Source of the DNA: Sepiola atlantica
Lineage: Eukaryota > Mollusca > Cephalopoda > Sepiida > Sepiolidae
Assembly: GCA_963556195.1 (NCBI GenBank)
Contig: OY744529.1
Location: forward strand, 61,231,580-61,295,579
Reading direction: 5' to 3'
DNA: 64,000 bases
Both the position numbers and the translations under genes were made by a program. This document shows, in pieces, positions 57,303 to 64,000 of the stretch (position 1 is its first letter; each line of letters begins with the position of its first letter). The notes below the pieces were generated by a model that saw only the letters and a program-made list of their open reading frames with translations, was not told the DNA's origin and ran no database searches.

Positions 57303-57373
57303 TGTAATAAAAACTGGACGCCGAATATAACTTAAGGATAAGCTTTATTTAACCATTTGTTGCTTAGCTAGAC
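57303..57373 (-). repeat. 5' LTR of the gypsy element, first part
   Basis: The first 71 bp (plus-strand order) of the right LTR, up to the LINE insertion point. It includes the putative R/U5 region. The last 18 bp (57,356-57,373) are the left copy of the LINE target duplication. Confidence 0.9.
57356..57373. repeat. LINE target duplication, left copy
   Basis: TTTGTTGCTTAGCTAGAC, repeated without change at 63,492-63,509. The bases outside (A on the left, C on the right) differ, so 18 bp is the exact length. Confidence 0.92.
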
Positions 57374-57796
57374 TATATTTATTTGTAAAAAAATACAAAA
57401 TTTGGCACAAGGCCTACAAGGGGGTGGGGAAAATGTTGACCTAACTAACATTTTTAACTTAACTAGTCACAATCACCAAAACAAATTTACTCCATGATAT
57501 ACCTACTTAAAACCCAAAAATGACAATATATACATGGAATTGGGAGTGGGGGAACAAGAATGATATATATATATACAATGAAAAAATAAATAAAATTAAG
57601 TGTTAGTATAAGAACCTCCCACTAAAGAAATGTGGCCGATAAGTAGTTTTGCCAGTCGAAAAAAGGCGATGCAGGTCACGAAAGTTTTATTCTCACACCT
57701 CCTTCGAAAATTACGAAAGGAGACCTGCATCTCTGACAAAACAACAGATCAGTCACCTAATAGGGGTCGGGAATGGGAATTAGAAAATAAAAGTCG

Positions 57797-57836
<40 letters not shown>

Positions 57837-57986
57837 GGAAGAGGACGAAAAAAAAGGGGGGCCTATGACAACTTACATACCGCTAGCTAAGCTAAAAAAG
57901 GGGAAGAAAAACAAAACATAACCTAATCTTGCCTAACCGGGTCAAATAAAAGGGTCAGTGTTCGGTTCGGCCACCCAATATTCTTT
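57374..57986 (-). other. 3' untranslated region of the Tx1-like LINE
   Basis: No coding. Contains a plus-strand run of about 28 A followed by 10 G at 57,800-57,838, then a second A8G6 run, which is C/T homopolymer in element sense. A run of this kind is prone to length change. The extreme 3' end in sense is AT-rich with TAAATA words in place of a poly(A) tail. Confidence 0.75.
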
Positions 57987-60900
57987 CTAAGGCACGTCCA
58001 AGTACCACTCAAAATTAGCTCCATTCAAACGACACAAACGCGCAACTTTCACCCACCTTTTGTTGAAATCTGCCGAAGGGAGTTTCACCTTCTCCAGCCT
58101 GACACGCATTTTCAAGCGAGACTGGAAAATGAGGACAAGCTGGGGAGCAGTGAAGGTCTCTTCCCCGTAGACTTCCTTCTGTCGTGTCGACCAAATCACT
58201 CCTCTCATGACTGCTAGTAAGCAAAGAAACACATAATGCTCCTCCCACTTCATGCTTGGTGCCCAATTGCAGCATGTCGAAAAAGACTCCAAAACGAAGA
58301 ACTGTCCGTTCAACATGCGAACCGTGTAGCCTTCAACTAACTCACACAGCGGGCGAACGATGGGGCAATGAAAGAAAACATGACTGGTCGTTTCCTCCCA
58401 GTCGCCGCATCGAACACAACTTGGTGTCTCTACTAATCCCGCTGCGTAAAGCTTTTTGCCGACCCAGAGTGCATTTCGTATTATCAGCCAGGTGAGTGAT
58501 GCCTCGTAATTATCGAAGCATTTCAACCCAGGCGCCCAAGGCCAGATCAAGCGAAGTTCTCCCTTCGTAAGACCGAGCTCCTCAGTAATATCGTCACGAA
58601 CAGATCCCCTCACCATAACCCGATATAGTGCTTTACGAGACAACACTCGGGTGTCAGAGAGGCTTTCTGACACCCTTAGAAGGTACTTCAAGGACTGTCG
58701 ACACTCGCGATAAAAGGAGCACTCGCGTCGAGGTAAACGAAATGCCTCACCCCCATGCAAGTGCACACTTTTCAAAGCCGGAAAGGCTTTCTTGGTGTCT
58801 TCCTTCCAGAATTCACCGTTTCCCTCACAAGGTGTACACATTCGGTCTAGGTAGTGTAAGCGAAGCGTATATTGACGAATCTCAACGCTTGGCATACCTA
58901 GACCACCTTCAGACGGATGCAAGTAGCAGATCTCCCGGCGAACCATGGGCTGCTTTCCGCGCCACAAAAACGCGAAAAGAGCCTTCACTAGTTCAACTAG
59001 TGTGATCGCCGGCAGAGGGAGCACAGAAAGACGGTAGAGGATGAGAGGATAAATGTGAGAATTACACACCTCCGCTCTTCCTTTTAAAGTAAGATTTCTC
59101 AAAGACCACAGACGGGCTGCAGCCTTAACCGCTTTCAACACTTCCGACCAATTTTTCTCCAACTGGAGATCAGGACCAAACCAGACGCCGAGTATCTTGC
59201 AAGGCCCATCCGTCCAGCCAAAGGGCCCCTGAAGGGGAACACCCCTCCAGGCACCAATGCGTAAGCCAACAGACTTATCGCAGTTGATTTTGGCCCCTGT
59301 CACTTGTTCATACCGTCTTATTTCCATGTCGACGACCCTAATCTCAGCACTGCTCGTTACAAGCACAGTGACGTCGTCGGCATAGGCGGAGTACTTAATC
59401 ATGGGGCAAGCACCAGACAAAGTAATCCCACGAAGGACCGGATTCACCCTAAGCCTGCGAAGGAAAGGCTCCAACGCAAGCACATAAAGCATCGGTGAAA
59501 GCGGACATCCCTGACGAATAGATCTGGACAAATCGAAAGGCTTTGACCTTATTCCATTCACTTCAACCAACGCACCGGGGTTTGCATAAAAGAGGCGAAT
59601 CCAGGAGCGGAAATGGGGACCAAATCCAGCCGAAGACAAGACAGCCTCCAAGTAACGATGATCGACCCTATCGAATGCTTTGGACTGATCTAAATTGATC
59701 AGCGCGGCCTCAGTGTCGACTTTCTCTATGATCAAGCGTATCATGTGCAAATTATCTTGAATAGTCCGGCCCTTAACAGAACAAGTCTGTTCGGGACTTA
59801 TTAGACGAAACAAGACAACCTGCAGACGATTAGCCAAGATCTTGGCCAAAATCTTTAACTCTGTATTTAACATTGTTAAGGGCCGGAAATTACCTATACC
59901 ATCCCCACCACTCTTGTCCTTGCGGAGCAATTTGATGATACCCCTGGTAAAGTACTGGGGGATAGACCCGTTCCTAAACCAGGAGTTAAACAACACAGCC
60001 AGCAGGGGGACAAAAATGGGCGACAACCTCAAATACAGTTCGTAAGGCAGACCATCGATACCCGGAGACTTATCAAGGCCAACCTGCCTTAGGGCCTCCA
60101 GGACTTCATCCTCATTTATACACCCTTCGCACCTAGCTGCTTCGGTCGCCTCGAGACGAGAAAAGTCAGCTAAATAGGCGTCGAACTGAGCCATTGTCAG
60201 ACCGGGCTCCTTGGTAAAAAGATCCTGAAAATAAGAGCGAAAACCCTCCAAAATCCCGTCGTTTGTAGTCACGAGACGCCCATCCGATAATGTGACACTG
60301 GCGATGTGTCGATCAGTAGACCGTCGACGTTCCTCCGCACGCAGTGACGCGGCCATGTTTGTCGCCTCGTGCGGCACTCTTTTTAACCTAGACCTAACTA
60401 TCAATCCCTGATCTGCCTTGTTATCCAAGGAGTTCAGTTCCGTTTTAGCTACAGTAAAGGTAACGCTATCCCCCGCCTCCGCCGCCCGACTTAAACTAGT
60501 TTCTAGTGCCACTTTCGTTGCCCTAGATCTAAGGTTGAGTCGACGACTATAATCGGCAACGAAGGCCCTAATAACGTTCTTAAGGTGGCCCCACCACTTA
60601 TTCCCAATGATAGCACCCGTCAATTCCCTCTGTAATGTTAGTAAAAGCTGTTCCCGGAAGTCCTTCAAATCGAACAACGATGTGTTGAACTTCCAGTAAC
60701 CAGCCAATCTAGGCTTAGGACTATCTAAGTTTACCCGCACCCGGACAAGCCTATGATCCGAGTAAACTATATTATGAAAACTTGGACAATCTAAAAGCCC
60801 TAAATCGACTCTCCTAATTAAGAACCGATCAAGGTAACTCGAAAGTTGCCCCAAATCGGAGCCGCGACTAGCAGTCCAAGTCCATACTACTTCACGGGGT

Positions 60901-61448
60901 TTCTCATTTCGGAATTTATCGACAAGATCGAACTTATCGATAAAGTCCCGAAATGCCTTAGCATCCCCGTTGCTGTTAGTTCCCCTACGTTTTCCCAAGC
61001 GATCTAAATCGGGATCCAAGACCGCGTTCCAGTCTCCCGCTAGAATTATCCGACGCGACGTATCCATAAAGGGCTCGATCCGCCGAAAAAAAGGAACCCG
61101 CTCAGAACTGGCGTTGGGCGCATAAACCCCAATAAGCCGAAAAGCCACATCCTTTACGGTAACATCAAGAACGCACAGCCTTCCCTCAGGATCTGCATAG
61201 ATTGGGTCACACGTCGCATTCAGTGTGCGCTTAACTAGCCAGGAAACCCCTCTTGAGTGAGTATCAAAGTACGCTGAATAGAGCTGAAAGTCTCTAGTCA
61301 GCGCACCCTGATAATCACTGGGAATAAAGTGGGTCTCCTGCAAACAACATACATCCACGCCGAGTCGCTGAAGGTCACGTACTACTCGAAGTTTACGAGC
61401 GGTGTCCCTCAACCCTCGGCCATTTAGGCTTGCTAATCTGAGTGCCAT
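57987..61448 (-). CDS. ORF2 of Tx1-like LINE: AP endonuclease and reverse transcriptase
   Basis: The frame is open upstream to 61,493 (1,168 residues; numbers below use that numbering). I chose the ATG at 61,448 because M-A-L-R-L-A-S-L-N begins right at the endonuclease fold and lies 10 nt after the ORF1 stop. The endonuclease (about 17-255) has N24, Q-E-T-H (E53), A-G-D-W-N (D154, N156) and S-D-H (D246, H247), all needed for APE-type cleavage. RT (about 470-760) has GLDKSPGIDGLP, L-I-N-L-D-Q-S-K-A-F-D (D602), R-Q-G-C-P-L-S-P and Y-A-D-D (704-707). The C-terminal zf-RVT is C1026, C1029, H1038, H1042/C1043. The protein nicks target DNA and copies the element RNA from the nick in the nucleus. 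All catalytic residues are present and there are no stops, so the copy may be active. Confidence 0.95.
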   Translation of the reverse strand: MALRLASLNGRGLRDTARKLRVVRDLQRLGVDVCCLQETHFIPSDYQGALTRDFQLYSAYFDTHSRGVSWLVKRTLNATCDPIYADPEGRLCVLDVTVKDVAFRLIGVYAPNASSERVPFFRRIEPFMDTSRRIILAGDWNAVLDPDLDRLGKRRGTNSNGDAKAFRDFIDKFDLVDKFRNEKPREVVWTWTASRGSDLGQLSSYLDRFLIRRVDLGLLDCPSFHNIVYSDHRLVRVRVNLDSPKPRLAGYWKFNTSLFDLKDFREQLLLTLQRELTGAIIGNKWWGHLKNVIRAFVADYSRRLNLRSRATKVALETSLSRAAEAGDSVTFTVAKTELNSLDNKADQGLIVRSRLKRVPHEATNMAASLRAEERRRSTDRHIASVTLSDGRLVTTNDGILEGFRSYFQDLFTKEPGLTMAQFDAYLADFSRLEATEAARCEGCINEDEVLEALRQVGLDKSPGIDGLPYELYLRLSPIFVPLLAVLFNSWFRNGSIPQYFTRGIIKLLRKDKSGGDGIGNFRPLTMLNTELKILAKILANRLQVVLFRLISPEQTCSVKGRTIQDNLHMIRLIIEKVDTEAALINLDQSKAFDRVDHRYLEAVLSSAGFGPHFRSWIRLFYANPGALVEVNGIRSKPFDLSRSIRQGCPLSPMLYVLALEPFLRRLRVNPVLRGITLSGACPMIKYSAYADDVTVLVTSSAEIRVVDMEIRRYEQVTGAKINCDKSVGLRIGAWRGVPLQGPFGWTDGPCKILGVWFGPDLQLEKNWSEVLKAVKAAARLWSLRNLTLKGRAEVCNSHIYPLILYRLSVLPLPAITLVELVKALFAFLWRGKQPMVRREICYLHPSEGGLGMPSVEIRQYTLRLHYLDRMCTPCEGNGEFWKEDTKKAFPALKSVHLHGGEAFRLPRRECSFYRECRQSLKYLLRVSESLSDTRVLSRKALYRVMVRGSVRDDITEELGLTKGELRLIWPWAPGLKCFDNYEASLTWLIIRNALWVGKKLYAAGLVETPSCVRCGDWEETTSHVFFHCPIVRPLCELVEGYTVRMLNGQFFVLESFSTCCNWAPSMKWEEHYVFLCLLAVMRGVIWSTRQKEVYGEETFTAPQLVLIFQSRLKMRVRLEKVKLPSADFNKRWVKVARLCRLNGANFEWYLDVP

Positions 61449-61461
61449 TCTAGTGCTCTTA
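61449..61461 (-). promoter_or_regulatory. ORF1 stop and ORF2 start coupling region
   Basis: In sense the sequence is TAAGAGCACTAGAATGG: the ORF1 stop TAA, 10 nt, then the preferred ORF2 ATG. Some LINEs translate ORF2 by termination and reinitiation at such junctions. An alternative in-frame ATG at 61,493 would overlap ORF1 by 35 nt. Confidence 0.5.
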
Positions 61462-63330
61462 GAGTTGGGAACCCGAAACGAACATTGATGCATTTAAGAC
61501 ACCGACAGATGAACCCAGAGAACCTTGTCCCAATTCATTTGAGACGAGACCGTCCGGGGCCACACCGCCAATGTCTAAGGGGAAAGTTAGTTTTAATGCC
61601 CTGTAGAGTGTAGGATGGATACGAATAGGGACCCTCCCAACACAAGATTTTTGCAGTAATACTACTTCTTCATCGTTAAAGAAAGCGAGAGGAGGCGATA
61701 TATTAAAGGCGTTATTCGCTTCCTCCATCATATTCCAAACCCCTTTAGCTTTGTCTCTTGCTCTAACCACAGATAAAAGTCTTTGTGCATCCAAGAAATT
61801 TTCCGGGTTGGTAATGTCTTTTTTGTGTACCATCTTTAGTGTAGCTAGGTTTCGGTAGTTCTTCTTATGATGGTTTATCATAAGATTTTCAGTTTCGGGA
61901 GTAATTTTACAGACATCCTTGCCTGTGTAGAAAGGGGTCTTCTTTTTCCGGGCCTCTAGCGAGGGACTTCGATGGCGTTTCTGGGATGTGGAGGGGGCGG
62001 TGGGTGAGGCAGGAGGCGGCATATCGGTCTTCATTGGAGAGGGGGGCGGTGTACTTTTAGGGGTGTTGCACGGGGAACAGAAAGGAGATGGATTAGGGGT
62101 AACGGGCTTATCTTTTGATAAGGGGGTCAGATTAGATTCCCTTACTGGTGGGGATGACTTTAATGGTGGGGGTGCACCTTTGGCTGGAGAGCGACGTTCT
62201 TTGGCTGGAGGAGTTTTTTTTCCCGTATTAATAGTAGTATCGGCAACCTTTTTTTTTTCCTCGTTTTTTTTTTCTTTTTTTTCCTCAGTTTTGCGCTCCT
62301 CGTCGAGAGACTTTTTCAAATTTAGTATTTCTTTGTATTTTTCACCACCAGGATCGTTGCTGGTTTCTATTTCTAGTTGTTCTTCTTCGGTCATTACTTG
62401 AGCATATGACTTCGGCGATTTTTTGCCAGTCACGATATTCCAAACGACTTTTTTTTTGGGCGATTCATTTTCGGTGTTGCATAAGTCCTCGAATTCCTCC
62501 GGGGTTACAGTTTCAGTTGTTGGCTTTGAGGAGGGAGTCTTCTTCTCCGCTGCAACTTTAGGTGTCAAGTGTTCTAGCACTCTGTTCTTGGGGTTAGGCT
62601 GGGCCGGTTTGATCCTTGTTGGGCAAGTGAAAGTTAAATGCCCAACCTCATTGCAAATCCAACAAGCTGGACGTCTTCCAGCCACCACCACAGGTAATTT
62701 TTCTCCATTTGCTTCTATGTAGTACGGAACTTTTTTAAAAGCCGACTCGTTAAGCCACACGTCAAAAGACCATGTTCCGTTGAACTTGTCGACCGTAATA
62801 GCCGTTATTTCTCCGAACTTAAGTAAAAAGGCGCCTAAGTATTCGCCAGGAACCACAGCCGGAACTTCAAAAACTGAGATGGTCGTTCTCCTTCGACCCA
62901 TGTATTCCATTCGCAGAATGTAGTCTTTAGTAATTATTTCTTTCTTCGAGAGTTCGATGCAGACTTCCTCGGTCTTAAAGAGACTATTCCAGGTGTTATA
63001 ACCTTTACATTTCACGATACGTTCAGCACGTACTCCGGTCGTTGCAATTAATTTTGCGACAGTTTCTTTTGAGGACCTAATCAGTTTTTTGGACTTTCTG
63101 TCCACTACGAACATTAATATCGTTTTTTTCTGGAATTCCTCCAACCTTGGTAACTGTATAATTACTCCAGTTTCAGTCACGAAATCCGTGCAGTCTTTTG
63201 CCTTGGCGACAAAATCGTCAACGTCAATTTTAAGGGCGGGTGCCTTACTCCAGTCCGTTTTATCAGTAGGCTGAGATGACTTCTCAACCACTTCAGAGGT
63301 CTCCGAAGGCGCACAGCTGGCAGTAGCCAT
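61459..63330 (-). CDS. ORF1 of Tx1-like LINE: nucleic-acid-binding protein
   Basis: A 623-residue protein from the ATG at 63,330, which lies in a good context (GGCCATGG). The frame is open for 34 more codons upstream, but these encode an unlikely Leu/Phe-rich stretch from AT-rich leader sequence. From the chosen start, residues about 25-210 form a folded region of RRM-like size with M-F-V-V-D-R-K-S-K-K. A single zinc knuckle follows: CWICNEVGHLTFTC (C223, C226, H231, C236). The rest is low-complexity: an E/K-rich segment near residues 330-375, and a P-rich segment, then a basic C-terminal part with a conserved-looking end (D-A-Q-R-L-L-S-V-V-R-A-R-D-K). Its expected role is to bind element RNA and form the ribonucleoprotein together with ORF2. 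It ends with TAA just ahead of ORF2. Confidence 0.88.
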   Translation of the reverse strand: MATASCAPSETSEVVEKSSQPTDKTDWSKAPALKIDVDDFVAKAKDCTDFVTETGVIIQLPRLEEFQKKTILMFVVDRKSKKLIRSSKETVAKLIATTGVRAERIVKCKGYNTWNSLFKTEEVCIELSKKEIITKDYILRMEYMGRRRTTISVFEVPAVVPGEYLGAFLLKFGEITAITVDKFNGTWSFDVWLNESAFKKVPYYIEANGEKLPVVVAGRRPACWICNEVGHLTFTCPTRIKPAQPNPKNRVLEHLTPKVAAEKKTPSSKPTTETVTPEEFEDLCNTENESPKKKVVWNIVTGKKSPKSYAQVMTEEEQLEIETSNDPGGEKYKEILNLKKSLDEERKTEEKKEKKNEEKKKVADTTINTGKKTPPAKERRSPAKGAPPPLKSSPPVRESNLTPLSKDKPVTPNPSPFCSPCNTPKSTPPPSPMKTDMPPPASPTAPSTSQKRHRSPSLEARKKKTPFYTGKDVCKITPETENLMINHHKKNYRNLATLKMVHKKDITNPENFLDAQRLLSVVRARDKAKGVWNMMEEANNAFNISPPLAFFNDEEVVLLQKSCVGRVPIRIHPTLYRALKLTFPLDIGGVAPDGLVSNELGQGSLGSSVGVLNASMFVSGSQL

Positions 63331-63491
63331 GGCCGGAGAACGGTAGAAAAAAATTAACAAACTCCAAATAAATAAAAATATAAGGAGTAAAAAAAAGCAA
63401 GCAACAAATTTAACAAATAACGGTAGTAACAATAAATAACAATAATAACAATAATCACGGACTTACTGGCAGAGAAAAAATCACACAGAGC
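63331..63491 (-). other. 5' untranslated region of the Tx1-like LINE
   Basis: About 160 bp from the right insertion junction to the ORF1 ATG. AT-rich, with GTTATT repeats. An internal promoter would be expected here for an autonomous LINE, but no specific element can be named. Confidence 0.65.
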
Positions 63492-63509
63492 TTTGTTGCT
63501 TAGCTAGAC
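63492..63509. repeat. LINE target duplication, right copy
   Basis: TTTGTTGCTTAGCTAGAC, identical to 57,356-57,373. Continues directly into the rest of the gypsy LTR. Confidence 0.92.
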
Positions 63510-63607
63510 AAATAGTGTTTTAACATTCACTCTTAATATACACGAATGTAGAACATTCCATTATTACTCCAAGGGGGAGACAGGCATCAATTATCTTTGT
63601 TACTACA
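63510..63607 (-). repeat. 5' LTR of the gypsy element, second part
   Basis: The remaining 98 bp of the LTR, ending CTTTGTTACTACA in plus-strand order. It is identical to 53,339-53,436. It holds the putative U3 promoter end of the element, now separated from the coding region by the 6.1-kb LINE. Confidence 0.92.
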
Positions 63608-63612
63608 ATAAG
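63608..63612. repeat. Target duplication ATAAG (right copy) of the gypsy element
   Basis: Matches 53,263-53,267 and directly abuts the LTR end. Confidence 0.85.
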
Positions 63613-64000
63613 TCTTTTGTTTTTATTATTTTTCCCTTTCCGCAAAATTTTTTAGGATGTTTACTGTTTACACATAAGCGCCTAAAAAGTAGAATCTCAT
63701 TAAAAAATAAGTGTGGTTCATCTTGCGTATTTCGCTTTTTTCCTTGTGAGTGATAAAAAGGGAAATAAAGTATTCAGTTCAATTCAGCTTACAAAAACGT
63801 TAAGTACTGAAATATAAAAAAAAGATGTCAAATAATAATCTTAGCGCAGCAATGTGTAAATTTTGGAGGCAAGTTTAGTCATTTTCGTTGTTGTTAGAAA
63901 TGCCCCCCGGAAAAGAAAGAAAACAAAAGAAATGTTGGTGTTTAATTATTAGATTATATATAAGAATGAGAAGTAAGGTAGATAAGTGGATGTTTAACAA
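63613..64000. other. AT-rich flank of the gypsy insertion
   Basis: Contains the right arm of the inverted repeat (63,657-63,698) described at 52,890. No gene recognised to the end of the window. Confidence 0.5.

Larger units (their letters stand above)
57374..63491 (-). mobile_element. Full-length Tx1-like LINE (6.1 kb) inserted in the gypsy LTR
   Basis: Bounded by an exact 18-bp duplication of LTR sequence. In element sense it starts GCTCTGTGTGATTTTTTCTC, has ORF1 (RNA-binding protein) and ORF2 (AP endonuclease plus RT), about 610 bp of 3' untranslated region and ends ACAAATAAATATA without a long poly(A). Both frames are intact, and the insertion is younger than the already young gypsy copy. 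RT sequence words such as P-E-Q-T-C-S-V-K-G-R-T-I-Q-D-N and the C-terminal zf-RVT point to the Tx1/L1 group. Several Tx1-clade elements insert at fixed targets, so the position within the LTR may not be random (inference). Confidence 0.92.
53268..63607 (-). mobile_element. Complete Ty3/gypsy LTR retrotransposon, split by a LINE
   Basis: Element in minus orientation: 5' LTR (63,607 down to 63,510 plus 57,373 down to 57,303 after removing the LINE), a 19-nt leader, a single Gag-Pol frame, a polypurine tract and the 3' LTR (53,268-53,436). Without the LINE it is about 4.2 kb. The LTRs are identical over 169 bp by eye, start TGTAGTAAC and end TTATTACA. The flanking ATAAG is perfect and the frame is intact, so the insertion is recent. 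Protein order (capsid-like region, two CCHC knuckles, protease, RT, RNase H, integrase) is Ty3/gypsy. No envelope gene is present. The Gag start and the paired knuckles recall CsRn1-like invertebrate elements, from memory only. Confidence 0.93.

Noticed and set aside
63331..63432. N-terminal hydrophobic extension of LINE ORF1 as a signal peptide
   Set aside because: It comes from AT-rich leader sequence upstream of an ATG in better context, and a secreted ORF1 makes no sense for a LINE.
53268..63607. Endogenous retrovirus with an envelope gene
   Set aside because: After integrase the frame ends in a basic, low-complexity tail; there is no further frame before the polypurine tract, so this is a plain LTR retrotransposon.

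Overview
This is an AT-rich animal genomic window made almost entirely of transposable elements, their decayed remains and simple or tandem repeats. I found no convincing host protein-coding gene. The host is most likely an invertebrate, and I favour a mollusc, probably a cephalopod such as an octopus. The reasons are very long (TA)n and (ATT)n microsatellites, a 5S rRNA-derived repeat, tRNA-like short repeats, Penelope-like (GIY-YIG) and R4/Dong-like retroelement relics, and a Tx1-type LINE. The assignment is inference from composition and element content, not from a marker gene.

Layout. Positions 1-20,000 hold AT-rich sequence with scattered relics: two 5S rRNA-like copies (about 2.1 and 3.0 kb), LINE C-terminal relics (2.4-2.8 and 5.6-5.8 kb), two copies of a Helitron-like 0.5-kb repeat (7.1 and 10.95 kb), a tRNA-like dimeric repeat (8.3-8.9 kb), a retroelement relic with a restriction-like endonuclease (12.5-13.5 kb), a hairpin (14.06 kb) and a Penelope-like relic on the minus strand (16.0-17.1 kb). 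Positions 20,000-30,600 hold a jockey-type relic, one hAT-like terminus, a tRNA-Met-like relic, a diverged tandem duplication, a Penelope-like 3' end and a 5'-truncated but open R4-like element lying between (ATT)n tracts.

Positions 30,625-38,125 form an almost continuous 7.5-kb block of unrelated minisatellites: a 35-bp unit, a 26-35-bp family, a 13-bp family and a 30-bp family with a 1.5-kb higher-order duplication. Positions 39,800-43,950 hold an old, rearranged Ty3/gypsy element. Positions 44,000-52,900 hold a 170-bp inverted repeat pair next to a Penelope-like relic, a second R4-like relic, another reverse-transcriptase relic and more microsatellites.

The right end, 53,263-63,612, is the best preserved part. 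A complete Ty3/gypsy retrotransposon on the minus strand has identical 169-bp LTRs, a 5-bp target duplication, a polypurine tract and a single 1,275-residue Gag-Pol frame. Its 5' LTR is split by a complete 6.1-kb Tx1-like LINE on the same strand, which has two intact open reading frames and an 18-bp target duplication. Both insertions therefore look very recent. The leader just after the gypsy 5' LTR has no recognisable tRNA 3'-end complement; instead it can pair with an 18-nt segment of its own LTR with one mismatch. This suggests a Tf1-like self-primed replication start, and the LINE target duplication overlaps that same LTR segment. These are the observations most worth following up.
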